The notes under the pieces are model-generated. The model did not search any database and had not been told where the DNA came from. It worked only from the letters and a program-made list of their open reading frames with translations. Position numbers and translations under genes: made by a program. This document shows, piece after piece, positions 39,284-52,456 of a DNA stretch of 64,000 nt (position 1 is the first letter of the stretch; every line of letters begins with the position of its first letter). The stretch is from assembly GCA_020465985.1 (NCBI GenBank), contig JAANYP010003248.1, forward strand, positions 253,001-317,000. The letters run 5' to 3'. The stretch is from Centrapalus pauciflorus (Eukaryota > Streptophyta > Magnoliopsida > Asterales > Asteraceae).

Positions 39284-42200
39284 TCAATTTCCTCTCTCAA
39301 TTAGATAGTATACTTTCTAATCTCTCATAAAGCTTGTGAGTGCTTATCGAATCTAATGTCGAGTAACAAATTCATGGTCCACATTCCACCCTTTGAAGTT
39401 CTTCAACAGGAGGAATTACGATAATTTTGCCTTCTGTGCCATCTTTCTTCAGCTTTTTTCCTATCAAAAAATGGATTTCATTGATACTTTTTTTTTCATA
39501 TGCTTTTGATACAGAGTCATGTATATACAAGACTCTGTATCACAAGCATAAACTAGAATGCTGGTACTGAGTCGTAAGTTTTTTTTACTACTTTCAAAAC
39601 AAGAACCCTGTCATATATTCTTATAAGCCTCTTTATAAATGAGTTGAACCCTTAGAATCTAGCACTACACAACGTACGTTTCATTCAAATCATCAGCTCT
39701 TCCCACTAAGTGGTTCTTCGATTCCAATTCCCTATGGTGGACACCATTCACGGACGTATCTTCCAAAAAAACTTGCTTCAACTCTGGACAATTTTGGATG
39801 TTATTATTATTAGGTGGTGATGAGGTTTGCACCTTTCTTGAAGCTCATTCTAGCAAATTTCTGTTTAATAAAGATATGTTGTTAAATTTTGTATTGACCA
39901 AATCAGATATTAGAGACAATTAAGATATTAGACATTAAATCAAACAAGGCCTTAGTGTTTGTTTCAGGATGCAATAACTAATAGAAGTGCTCAGCCAAAA
40001 AGTGACTATGATTATGATTTTCTTATTACTAGATAAAAGTAGAATCACCTAACTATATTCATCCGACCAATAATCTAATTATCTCATTCTAATTCTTAAA
40101 ATTCACAACAATAACTTTGAAAACGCACATAAAAACAGATCATAAAACCAACAGTTGTGCTTCAGGTGTCCGATATTCAACTACAATTGCTACAAAGGTA
40201 CCATCACAACCTCAAGTACCATCATTAAGCTACGGATTGACAGTTCATTTCATATTTATCTCAACGATAAGTTTTGTTTGAGTAAATTGTTAGCCACTGG
40301 TTCCCCAAATGAATTCATTTCAACCCAAAATAATCGAAAAATCATAATCATGCTCCCTGTTCCACAAACTAAGTTTAAAAGTACATATTTACACTCACCC
40401 CCTACGTCTATTCCTCTTTGTAACAAGAAATGAATGAAAATTTTATATATTGCATTCACAGGAAACAAAAGCGCAATACTAGATTAGGGACTAAATAAAC
40501 TCTTTAAAACTTAAAACCGAACGAAAACATAGGCGAAACCTGTAAAGGGATTTATTGGAATCGGAAGAACTCCACAGAGTCCTACAAGAAGAAGAACGAG
40601 GGCAAGTAGGGCAAATTTTGGTTGGTAATGCCATTGTCGCTCTTGTGTCAGCAAATCGAAAGCCGGCGAGCCCCATCTTCTTGCTGATAGAAATCATTCA
40701 TTTTTTCAGTTTTTGGTTTTTCAGTTTGAAGACATAATTTATCGTAATTTGGTTTTTATAGTTTGAGTTGGTATTTGAAATTAAACCCGAACAATATTGG
40801 ACCTTTATTCACTAAAATAACTCTTTTGTTTTATAAATGATTTACATTTGAATTCTTTTAATTAAATTGATCGTTGATTTATTATACTTGAATCTTAGTT
40901 TAGTTTGATTTATTAAATTGAGTCTTGGTTTGATGATTTATACATTGATAGGTTGATTTAATTTATTTGAGTCTTAAACGGATAAATAGTTGTAAGCGTG
41001 ACATATTACTTATTAATCAAATACATACTTCTAGGATTTATCATAAAGACATCGTTCATTCTTATTAAACATAAGATCATTCATACATAAGTGCTACAAT
41101 GTCTCGTCATGGTTTTAATAAAAGCAACTACATGATCTCGAAGTCTTTTATTTAATAACTACGTTAACTCAAGTATTTTAGTAAGTTATAAACCACTTCT
41201 TTCCAAAGATGACCAAAGTAGAAGGTCCAATTGAGTTCTTGTATTTGCCTGAAACGTAAAAAGTCAACATCGGTAAGTGAAGGACTTAGTCATATAGCAT
41301 ATTAAAACATTTTACAAACTATTATGCATGCGAAAATTCTTTCTTAATTATTCGTCTTTTATTTCTCATAAGGGTCTTTATGTGCACAACCTTCTTATAA
41401 CAGTAAATTAATTCTCCATCACCGTTGATATATTAATCTAGAAGAAGATGTTAACCACTTGCACGCAAATAAACGGCGGCCAACCACATACGGGCATCCT
41501 GGGGTCGCCAGTTGCACAAATCTAAGTCAGCCTACCGGTCCGATAATTTAAGTAACTAAATTGGTCGGGTCGACGAGTCAGACCAACAAATAAGAATAAA
41601 TTCTTTAACATAGCACAAATTCTTTAACTCACCACTCATGGACATTTACATTTTATTTTTTCAATTTATTTAGACATTCTACTTTAATACTTTTAATTTA
41701 TTTGTTGAGATTATAAAATTTTATAATTAAGTTGTACACTTCAATATTTTTAATAATTGAATAGTATAGGTGACACACGTAAACAATCATCGGTTGCACA
41801 ACTAAAATTTTAAAAAAATTAAGCTTACGAAACGAGATTATTAGGGAGGGGATAGATAGCACGTGCCACCCCCCACCACAACATGGGTCCGCCCCTGCAT
41901 ACGGGGCTAACTTCCCGTACACTCTTCAATTCAATGGTGGTTAATATTGGAGCATTATTATAATTGTGTTTGTTTCATCATGTAAATTAAAACACATATT
42001 CTTTTAGGATTTTTGGATCATCAAATTGTCCCGCTTGGGCAAACAAGTTTCATCCAAGGAAAGTCAAAAAAGGTCAAATATATCTAGAAAAGAAAGTCAA
42101 ATCATCCATATGCTAACAGTAGCAAGCACGTATACGAATGACATTGATTAAGTCAAGGAAAGCAAGGAAATTTTAACTATTTATTCATATAGCAAGTAAT

Positions 42201-43389
42201 GCAAAGAAGCAAGGAAAACAAGTAGGGTGACTTTTGATTGTTTTTCTTTGGCAAGATGCGTTCCACTTCCCGGCTGATATAATGGAAATCCTTTCTTTAT
42301 TTTTATTCTTCGTTCTTTATTCTTTGACCCTCAGACATAGACAAGAAGGCTTTTTAAAGACTTTGACAATTTACTTTGTCTTTCAAGTTCTTTGACACTA
42401 TTTTAGCTTTGACAATATTTTTAGAATTTCGAAATATTATTGGCAATGATGCTTTTTTAGATGTTCTAAATCGAACACCTTAATTCAAATAGTTAATTTG
42501 CGTTATAAGGCTTTAAATGTATTGTGATGACAACCACAAGGTGGCAATTCCCATAATCGGTTGATCGATTAAATGTTGTATATTTATTTGTGTTGTATAT
42601 CAATCTAGCAACTCACTTAACAACGTTGTTGTTAATTCTCTAGTTGTTGAATCTTTTTAGGCGCAGACAAGGACAAATGCTCTGCTGATTCTTGAGGGTA
42701 CCTTGACTTGGCGCTAGAGTAGAAGCTCCTATCATTTTGATCAATATTGTGGATGACTGCTTGGTTTCGAAATAGACGACCTCCCATATTGACTTACATG
42801 CGGATGGACTAGTTCCCAACCGCTAACATGTATTTATTTTATATACATTAACCTAAAGACACATTGCTCCCGTAATTTAATGCCTTTTGCCCATTGTGGA
42901 GTTGTAAAGTGGTTGAAATAAGGATGATAGTTATAATGTTAATAAAAATTCTAATTTGACACTAATTCCGCAAGTAATGTGTTAATTATTGATAATATGT
43001 TGGAAACATCTATAATTACATTGTAGGGTCTTCAAACTTCAAAGCCTTCATTCCTCTATCAAAACCTTCATTATCTCATTCGTTCATATATCATTTCAAT
43101 TCTAAAACATTTTCTTCATTTAGATCTGGAACGTTTGTTCACAAAAATAAAGAAGAAAGGTGCGTGGTTTTGGATAATATATATTAATAAATATATTATA
43201 CAAATTAATCCATGTTTGTCTAATCTAGTCTATTAAATAACTATGAATTTATAATATAAACTAGCATTCATTAGTTACATAAACTAAATTCACCGAACAT
43301 ATTAATTTTTACCCCGCAAAATTTAAGAAGTCATCAAATTTTTTAGACCAAAGAAAATCGAAAACAACTACGAGCCAAGAGCCCAAGAC
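39284..43389. other. Gene-free region between polymerase remnant and NPY gene
   Basis: No supported gene. A strong hairpin lies at 39501-39548. ORFs at 40491-40737 on both strands have balanced composition but no domain I know. About 41830-41915 (cacgtgccaccccccaccac, then gggtccgcccctg) resembles one end of a plant transposon, with no partner found. About 41460-41590 and 42660-42830 are richer in GC and may be gene or transposon remnants, unidentified. Confidence 0.45.
39501..39548. repeat. 18-bp inverted repeat (hairpin)
   Basis: Arms tgcttttgatacagagtc and gactctgtatcacaagca pair with one mismatch around a 12-nt loop. It is isolated, with no target duplication or longer inverted repeat around it. 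Confidence 0.8.
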
Positions 43390-44447
43390 CCAATAGTTTA
43401 ACCATGGGAACACCTCGATCAAAGCATTGGCTTTTTACAACTACAGTGTGTTGCTTTAGTGGCTGGCAAAGTTCAGCAGACAACTCGTCTTTTTCATGCC
43501 TGTTTTATGTCTCCTCTCTTTTCATCTTTACCCCTAATTTGTGCGATCCCATTTTTCACACTTTTATCGACCCTCCAATAAACCTAGAAACCTTTGCTGA
43601 TTTTGTTCGGCTTCACCTCCATCAAATTCGAATTCAGTGTCAAAAGATTCGAGATTTTTAAGCGGTATGTGTGGTTTTCTTCTTTCTTTCTTTCTTTTTT
43701 GATTCTCCTAAAAATATTGTAGCTTTACTATTCTGTTTATTTCAATGATCTGCTTTTTGACTGCTCTGCTCCATCTCTGTTTCTTCATCCTTAAAAAAAT
43801 GCTCTTTATTACTTTTTGGATCTTCAATCGAAGTTGTCAAATGGGGTTTGAAGATAATTGAGGTATGTAAGTTTGATAAATAAATAAAAAACTAAAAAAT
43901 TTACATCATATAGAAGTCGTTATCCATAAATTAGCAGTGTCTATGCTTTTCCAAATGGTCAACAATTTCGATAATTAGGTATTTAACGTTGCATATGTGG
44001 ATGACAAAGAATTCACCTTACATGAGTCTTCAAGTGAAATGGGGTTTAGGGTTACTTTTATTTACTGAATCTTAAATGAGTGGGTTAGATACTACATTGC
44101 TGACTTAAGTTTCTTTAAGTTTACTCAATCTTGAAAAGATTTTATTGGTTTTAATGCAATTCTGCATTTGAATATGTGCATAGTGATATGGTGGTCCATT
44201 TGAACTCATTCCAACATCATTTTTGGCTCTTTGGCAGGTTCTCATCGGTTGGGTTACAAAATAGAGGCTCAGGTCAGATTAAAGAAATTGAGGGTGTCTC
44301 CACTCTCCAGTGGTGTAAAATAATTAAGTTTATTCTACAGGACATGTGAAAAAGTGTGTAATTTATTACAGCTCCAACTTTGTTGAGTTTGTTTATTTTC
44401 AAGAAATCTTGAAACCTCTTCTCCTTTTTCATTTCTTGGTATTCAGG
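43390..44447 (+). promoter_or_regulatory. Probable 5' leader of the NPY gene, likely spliced
   Basis: A pyrimidine-rich tract and the ORF at 43404-43661 lie in what looks like a transcribed leader. A donor-like GTATGTGTGG follows at about 43665. Acceptor-like TTTGGCAG sits near 44238 and TATTCAG just before the start codon. The 43404 ORF has no recognisable domain and may act only as an upstream ORF. Transcript data are needed to define the leader exons. Confidence 0.4.
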
Positions 44448-46624
44448 ATGAAGTTTATGAAACTTGGATCAAAGCCAGATTTGTTTCAATCCAGTGGTGA
44501 AAATACGTGGTCAGTTTGAAACCCTTTTCATTGTGAATTTACTCGAATATGACATATGCATTTTAAACCTTCATGATCGATCTTTATATTTCATTGTATG
44601 GATGTAGCAAATCTCTATAATTTCATCGGTAAACTTGAAATGCTGAAATTTTTGATTGTCAAGAAATGTTACTTTCTTAAATTGGTTATGAATCTATAAG
44701 CACAAACTTCTGTTCATCTCTAGGTATGTAGCAGCTGAGCTCAAATCTGACATAATCGTAAGCGTTGGAAACATCAAGTTTTATTTGCATAAGGTATACA
44801 ACTTGTTATTATGTTAATGAATTGCAATGCATATGCTGTTAAAAAACGTGATTAACAGTGTATGATGATGATGGTACTAATACTAGAGAACACGATGTAT
44901 GTAGTTTCCCCTGTTGTCCAAGTGCGCTCGTTTACAGAAAATGATTGCAATTTCAAGTGATGAAAGCATTAGCGAAATCGAAATCCATGATATACCCGGT
45001 GGGCCTGCCGCCTTTGAGATATGTGCGAAGTTTTGTTATGGTATGATAGTCACACTTAATGCGTACAATGTACTCTTGGCTAGATGTGCAGCAGAGTATC
45101 TAGAAATGCACGAAACAATAGATAAAGGAAACCTCGTTTACAAGACTGAAGTCTTTCTAGATTCGAGCATTTTCAGAACCTGGAAAGATTCTATCATCGT
45201 TTATCAAACTACAAAGTCTCTTCTTCCATGGTCAGAAGAACTGAAGGTTGTCAACCGATGTTTAGATTCTATCGCCTCAAAAGCTTCCATGGATCCTTCT
45301 AGAGTCGAGTGGTCTTATACTTATAATAGAAATAAACTTTCGTCTGAAAATGACAACAAATCACCACTTTATAATGGCATTAGGAAGCAACTTATGGTTC
45401 CAAAAGACTGGTGGGTCGAAGATTTGTGTGAACTTCCTGTCGATTTGTATAAAAAAGTCATAACCACAATCAGAGCGAAAGGAAGAGTAAGCTTTGATGT
45501 TGTTGGTGAATCTTTAAAAGCTTACTTGCAGAGGAGGTTACAGAAAGGTAGTAGAACAAGTGGGGATGATGTAAAAATCCGTTCTTTGGTTGAAATGATC
45601 ATGTTTCTCCTACCAACAGAAAAAAATAGCGTTACTTGTGATTTGTTGATTCCATTATTGCATGAATCCGTTCGTTTAGACTGTGGGGAAGCACAAAAGC
45701 ATGACCTGATAAGACGGATTGGTGAGCAGCTGCAGAACGCTTCAGTTGCTGATCTTGCGAATCTTGATGTTGATTTGGTTCAAGAACTTGTTAAGATCTT
45801 CATGATGCAAGATCAGATTGCTGATCATGGTGAGGGACATGACTTTCTAGAGGTCAAATTTGTTGACTTTGCAGCTAAAATCAAAGTAGCCAAGCTTGTT
45901 GACTGTTACCTTGCTGAAATTGCTAAAAATCCTGATTTGCCGTTGTCAAAGTTCATTGATCTGGCAGACATGGTGTCAACACTATCAAGACCTTCGCATG
46001 ATGGAATTTATCGTGCAATTGACATGTTTCTTAAGGTAATTCTCAAAGAATTTTGAATGAACTCATGCAAGATGATAATTTTGACTTGTGATTGAATATT
46101 GTATAAATCTTGAATCTTTGCAGGAACACCCTGAAATGAGCAAAACTGAGAGAAAAAGACTTTGTAGATTAATGGATTGTAGGAAATTATCCGCAGATGC
46201 TTGTATGCATGCCATCCAAAACGACAGACTCCCTTTACGTATCGTGGTACAGATCCTTTTCTTTGAGCAGATACGAGCAACTACAACTGGCAGTCTGCTG
46301 CCTGTCGGGTCCCACGGGAGCTCACAATCTGCAACTACAAATACAGAAGAAGAATGGGATTCGGCGCCAACAAGCGAAGAACTCAAGACTTTGAAAGGGG
46401 AATTAGCTTCTTTAAAGACACGAGATGCTGGAAACAGTAACAGTAGCAACCAAAAGCCAAAGGGCATGTTTATGTCAACAAAGATTTTGTCTAAGCTGTT
46501 TACAAGCAAAGACAAAGACAGTGATAACGAGAGTTCAGATACGTCGGAGAGTCCTTGTTCTACAAGTGCACAGGAAACGAAGTCGACTACACCTTCAAGA
46601 AGTAGACGCCATTCGACATCATAG
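44448..46624 (+). CDS. NPY: BTB/NPH3 protein, NPY (NAKED PINS IN YUC) type
   Basis: A CUL3-linked BTB adaptor of the NPH3/RPT2 family. NPY members act with PID-type AGC kinases in auxin-dependent organ formation and PIN polarity at the plasma membrane. Exons: 44448-44509, 44724-44793, 44905-46035 and 46124-46624. Frame is kept, giving about 587 residues. The N-terminus MKFMKLGSKPDLFQ is typical of NPY proteins. The BTB domain runs from DIIVSVGNIKFYLHKF through GGPAAFEICAKFCYGM. The NPH3 domain starts near DWWVEDLCELPVDLYKKV and includes the conserved YRAIDMFLKEHP, split by the last intron, then LCRLMDCRKLS and RIVVQILFFEQIR. The C-terminal about 110 residues are Ser-rich with many SxS and SR pairs, fitting phosphorylation control. 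No defects seen. Confidence 0.95.
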
Positions 46625-46768
46625 GTGGTGTAACTGTAAATTGTAACAGGAAAAGATAAGCATGCATGTTTTAAATAGAGAAGCACAAGTTTTTATCTCG
46701 AGTACAAGTGATCTTAATTGGACAGTTTTAACACATTGCAGCCTCAATTTTTGCAAACTAACTCTATA
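46625..46768 (+). other. NPY 3' flank
   Basis: The probable 3' untranslated region of the NPY gene; no terminator or poly-A signal can be fixed. Confidence 0.4.
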
Positions 46769-46865
46769 TGGGTGCCTTAGCGGTTGAGGCTTAGATTCTA
46801 ATCCCGGAGAGTTTCAAGTCCTTGGGCCTGCCCTTAAATATAAATAAACAAAAGTGCCTTGTCGA
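46769..46865 (+). mobile_element. tRNA-derived SINE head
   Basis: An A-box-like TGCCTTAGCGGTTGAGGC (46773-46790) and a B-box-like GTTTCAAGTCC (46811-46821) stand about 20 bp apart, the layout of an RNA polymerase III promoter. It does not fold into a full tRNA, so a SINE fragment is the best reading. The 3' end is undefined. Confidence 0.5.
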
Positions 46866-49800
46866 TCGGTAAATCTCCGGTAGAACAAACGGAGCAAAAC
46901 AGATGTGTTAAATGGGTAGAATAAAAGTTTAAACATGTAACGTGTTAAAAAAGTATAGGCATCCGGCATCCTTGATGTTTTTCTTTAAAGGCAAGTAACC
47001 CCAGTGAGTTGAAATTTGTAAGAGTCAAACTTAGGATCTTCAAAGAAGAATCCTAAAACTCAATTGCTAAATCGTTCATCCTTGGTGTAACGGTGTTGAC
47101 AACCTTACCAAGATGGAATCACGGCAAAGTTCAAACGGCTACTGACTTTTTTGAGGCATTTTCACATCTTGTTTGTACTTTGTTTTTATTTGGGAAAAAT
47201 TACACGTAAAGTCAATGTACTTTTGATTGATTACTAATTTAGGAATTGAACTTCTAAAATCAACATGTAACCGATGTGGCATAACAATATCTCAAATGAA
47301 TAATGCGTGTGTTATTATTTCAAACACCCATCGAGAACCTTGTCAACCAAGGACATATAAAAGGTTATTTCATTATACTTACAAATTAATTACTCTAATC
47401 CTTTGATTTAAATATTTAATTTAATCTATTCAAATAAATGTTCATTTTCAGACAAAACAATTTTAATACAACTTGGTAACTAAAATAACTTAGAAGTTTT
47501 TTTTTAAAAAAAAATTCTTACATGTAAACTAGAAATTAAAGTTTTCACTGATATACTAAGCTAAAAATAATAGATTGGTTTGTTTGCTAAACAAGCAAAA
47601 TGAGGACTCAATATGATAAAGTGGAAATGGAAAGAGTAATTGACATGAGGGTTTTGATAAATTATGCTTAGAAATGAACAAATTGCTTGAAAGATCATAA
47701 ATTAAATAAATGTTTAAATGTAAGTTTTCTAATCATGTGTAATATTAGTTTTTTTTAAGATCAAATATAATGAAAAGCTAGATTTTTAAAATACAAGTGC
47801 ACACTAGCTAGGAAAGCAGAAGAAGTCGACCCAAATGGATAATAAAAGGCATTAACGTTTACTTAACGCGCTCGTTATCAAGTCCATCATAGAGATATTT
47901 ATAATAATATGAAATTGGTTTCTAAAATTTTCATTATCAAATCCATCTTTACTACGGTCGCTATTAGCAACTACGGACCTTAGTGAGGTGGCTGATTATA
48001 ACTACGACTAGATCTATGACCCGTCTAATTTGGAATAAAAGAAAAAAATAATCATTTATTTCCTTATAAGAATTACATTATTCAAGCTATTGTGAAGAAA
48101 GATTTTTAGAAACACAACACACAAAAGCCAATTAATTGTATTAGTTCCTTCCGGAGTACAAAATTTGATGTTGGGTTCATGTTATCCACAAATTTTTAAA
48201 AAGCAATTAACTTTTTTTTTCATATTATGCAAAATCATAAATGAATATAAGCAAGCACTTACAAATGAATGGCATACTCAAACCATTCAAAAAGACCGGC
48301 CTTTTGAATATAACCCTTGACGTTGACTCTTGACTTTACTTTAGTCGCGAATGGTCATTGCCCAAGATCCATGGGGCTATTTGGCACCTTCAAAGTGATG
48401 GTGACTAAAGAATATCTAAATTCAAATTTATTTTCCAAGATTCTTACCCACACTTACTTTTGAACTTCGGCAAGTTTTATACTTGTGTTGTGACTTCCAT
48501 CAATACCTATATATTATTTAAATATATTTATCTATTTCTTGACACGCATTTGGAATGTTTTACCATCAGATTCACCATTTATGTATGTCTTAAACTACGA
48601 AAACCAAAATGTTTTATCAGATTTTACAAATATTTTACCTTCATTTACCATCTTAATTAAGAAATAAATTAAACGATAAATTTGTTCATTTATTATTCAT
48701 GATTATCGTTTGCTCATTTAAACTTAAATGAATGATCATGATAAGAAAATTATTTTGTTTGGTCATTCTTACCTATTTATTCTTTGCTCAATTAAACATA
48801 AACAAACGAGCATAAACAAACACATATTCATGTTGGTTTGATTCATTTACGCCTATAACTACTCATCATATATAATTTAAATGTCAAACACATCAATTTT
48901 TATGTTTAAAATATAACCGACTATTAAATATCTGTTTTTTTTTTTTTTTAAAGTGAATTGAAAAGACATAAATAATGAGAATCCTAAAAACTTCCACTAC
49001 GAGGGAATAGGACATTTGAACTCGGTCAATCTTCCTTGTTACTAGATTCATATATTTGTCTTGATGATCAATAGAACTTAATAACTAATAAAAATTTAAT
49101 AAAGTGTAAGTATACATATAAAAAAACTAAACCTTTTTTTTTTGTATCTTGCCGAACATGTCACATTCTAGTCAAACTATTTAAAATAATAATTTTGTTA
49201 TATGGTTATCTAGCAAAAAGTAAGTTTTAACCATGAAATTTGTAATGCCGATTTATAAATCAAATTTTGACATACAAGATTATACGATTTACATCATCCA
49301 TGTGGTATTTAGAGGATTTGATATGTAATGAAATACTTTTGTGCTAAATGAATATTATCACGGTGAAAATATGTAATAGGGGACTTTCGGTTTTTGATGA
49401 TAAAATTTGTTTTGTTAAATTAAAGTATTACTTTCAATTCTAAAACATACGGTTTAAAGTGTTCTCAGACACCGTTGACAAATCATCATTTGAAATGATA
49501 TGAATCCGATGCAATTTACAAACCGTGCAATGATTTAGATTATGTTTGTAGTTGATATTTGTGTCTTGATTTTGTTTTATAAAAATTGGAGTGATGTATA
49601 TAGTATGTAGTGGAATACAAATAGTTAGATTGCAACTAAGGGCATGACTAAATTAAGTATCTTAAAATATTAGCCATCAATAATTTATAGTTAGTATAAA
49701 ATTAGAAATCTTAATTTTTTTTAATAGTTAACAGATAATCGATGAATACTAATAAACAGATAAATATATTCATTTCTCATTATGTCACATGTTACTAACA

Positions 49801-50913
49801 ACTTACACGTGATCACGGTCATAGTTTTTTTGAAATATAATAACCATATAATTCAAATCTAATATGAAATCTATGAAAATGTAATATAATCATTTATATT
49901 CAAATCAAATTAAGTCAAATAGTTATATTTATGCTTTTTTTAGTTTATATATATTTTATATAAACAATTATGTTCATATTTTACATAAACAATTATGTAT
50001 TAAAAATATTAAGTGGTAAATAAACTAGTTTATAATATAAGAAAATTTATAAGAAAAAGTTTCACCAAGATTTAATTGTAATAAAATGTAAAACATAGTT
50101 TCATCAAAATCTCATTCTTTGTAACTCGTAAATTGAGGTTTTATATATTTGGAATTTTGGATGTTAATTGAGGATTTGAAGTTTGCTTGACTAAGTAATA
50201 AAGTTTCTATTTAAAACAAAAAAAAAATTAGAAACGTGTATATGACACGTAGTTCATACTTTATTATACTTTATAAGCTCAAACTTTTCGTTTTTAAAAC
50301 TTCAAAGACATTTTTTCATAACTCTTTAAAATATATGCTCATGAACGAGAATATTGAATATATATCAAGTATTTTTTAGAAGCTAGCTAAATTTTTTGAT
50401 ATATGAAATTTCAAAACACCCTTTAATTAATTATGTTTTTTATTTGGTTTTTTTTTTTCTAACGTTTTATATTTTCAGACCTAGTTTTAATTGTTTTGTC
50501 AAACACGTATATACGATAAAAACATCACCTTCCATCTTTAGCTAGTTTTACTAATCACATTTAAAATAAAAATAAATGCATTTATTTGGATTCTAGGAAA
50601 CCCATTTTTCTTTTAAACCTAGAAACCTATATATTTTAATAAAATGATTTTCTTTAAAATTAATATAATCGTGGGATGTGTAAATAACAATATATTTTCA
50701 CGGAGGTTTCCATCGTTTTTAATTTTACTTTTTGTCATTCTTAGCAACGTATTTTCACTTCTTTACTACTTATTTCAACATCATTTTAATATTTATACTA
50801 TTTGTAACAACATACGAAAAATAGCAACCAACATTTTAAATTTTTACTATGAACAACACATGTTTATTCAAGTCATTTACATTGGTATAAAAACGAGGTA
50901 ATAATAAATAAAA
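46866..50913. other. Gene-free region
   Basis: AT-rich intergenic DNA. ORFs at 48460-48660 and 50644-50901 have AT-driven composition and no domain. About 49750-50028 resembles a worn Helitron: it has a CACGTGATCACGG-like word and ends aataaactag before T, but lacks a terminal hairpin. Nothing else can be supported. Confidence 0.5.
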
Positions 50914-51221
50914 GGAAAAAGTATACGAAAAACCAACGCACTTTTGATGTTTTTCGATTAAGTCTCTGTACCAAAAACGTTTCCATAAAAGTCCTTCAAC
51001 TTGAAATTTTTTAAATATGTTGTTTTATGAAAATTTTTAGGATTTTTCAGACGTTTTTCATAAAATTTTATAAAGTTAAAGAACTTTTATGGAAACATTT
51101 TATGTGCATTGATTTTTACGAAAACGTTTTTAAGTTGAGGGACTTTTATGGAAACGTTTTTTTGTGCAATGACTTATTCGAAAAATACTGAAACTACGTT
51201 GGTTTTTTACATGATTTTCCG
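50914..51221. mobile_element. Mutator-type MITE with fold-back structure
   Basis: A 308-bp element. Its left arm (ggaaaaagtatacgaaaaaccaacg, then gatgtttttcgattaagtc) is mirrored on the right (gacttattcgaaaaatac, then acgttggttttttacatgat). The identical 9-mer taaataaaa flanks it at 50905-50913 and 51222-51230. The interior repeats ggacttttatggaaacg in both orientations. Confidence 0.85.
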
Positions 51222-52456
51222 TAAATAAAAAGGTTAATAGTTGTTAACTCAGTGTCTAAAAATAAAATAAAAAACAAAGTAAGTTGTGACTAAAACATCA
51301 TATCCATTTTATTCTTGTGTATCTCTAGTGAATAAAATAAAAAGGTTCTCATTTAAATTTCTTATTACCACTAAAATTATTCTATTTATAATTTAATGAA
51401 AAGAAAATTGTGAGGCGAGGGTTTCACAAGGTAGAAAAAAAACACATACCATTAGAAAACGTGTATTTAAAAAATATCTTTTGAAATGGATATTCAATTA
51501 GATTTGATCTTATGAAATCACTCTATAGTATATATATCCACAACATCTTCATACTTTTATTTTAACGTTTGTAATATTAGTTACTAAAGAATATCATACT
51601 ATAAATCATGAGTATAAAAGTCATAAAAATTAGATAAAAATATATATATTGGGTGCTAATGTATTATTAACACTCAAAACTTGAAGATGGAATATTATTC
51701 TAATAAGTTAAAGAATATATTTTTTTTTGAAAAGAATGTACATAGATATGAAATAGTCGTTGCACATATTCCTAATAACGAATACTTGATAAATGATAAC
51801 CATAATATCCATGACGCTTGATGACATAAAAATATAAAAGTTTTATTTTTTTGTGATTTCAAGTCCAACAATTACAAATATAAAAGACCCATTTTCTTTC
51901 TTACTTTTCATCTTGATCTTAATCCATTCCAGCCAAAAAGATGTGTTAAACCCAATTTTATATTTTTATCAAACAACAATTACAGCTATATAACATTTGT
52001 TTAAGTTGATAGTCCCTACAATTGTAATTTAACGGTTAGATATGAAACCCATAATACAGATTCACGAGTCAAACTTGGGAGATATTATTTACTTATTGAT
52101 TATAAAATTTATATTTTTCATGTTGGTCGTAGTAATACAGTTACTTGGAAAGAAAAAAACAAAAGAAATACACTAAAGAATCCAGATACAATCTAGAAAT
52201 TGAAAAATCTTGGCCATTGTTTGGGTGAAAAAGGATCTACAAAAGCATGTCATTTATTTACAAAAGAAATACGAAAATGACCCCTTAAGAATATATGCCC
52301 TTCCAACACACATTTGTCTATTTTGCTTCTCATTCCTTCCCTGTTCCACCCATTACAAAATCAAAAATTAAACTAAACAAGTGATTAGACTTTGCTTAAA
52401 GACTTTAACTTTACATTTTCTTTTATATGGTTCAATGATCATTATGATTGTGGTTC
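51222..52456. other. Gene-free region and 3' flank of the HLS1-like gene
   Basis: AT-rich DNA. The last 100-300 bases before 52457 are probably the HLS1-like 3' untranslated region. No other feature is seen. Confidence 0.5.

Noticed and set aside
40491..40737. Overlapping ORFs on both strands with balanced composition
   Set aside because: A Cys-Pro-Thr-Cys-Pro word hinted at a zinc-binding motif, but no second Cys pair or known fold follows.
42660..42830. Possible gene remnant with higher GC content
   Set aside because: No frame gave a recognisable protein segment, so I left it as unidentified.
46008..46686. Minus-strand ORFs opposite the last NPY exon
   Set aside because: They are antisense to a strongly supported NPH3 exon and have no domain.
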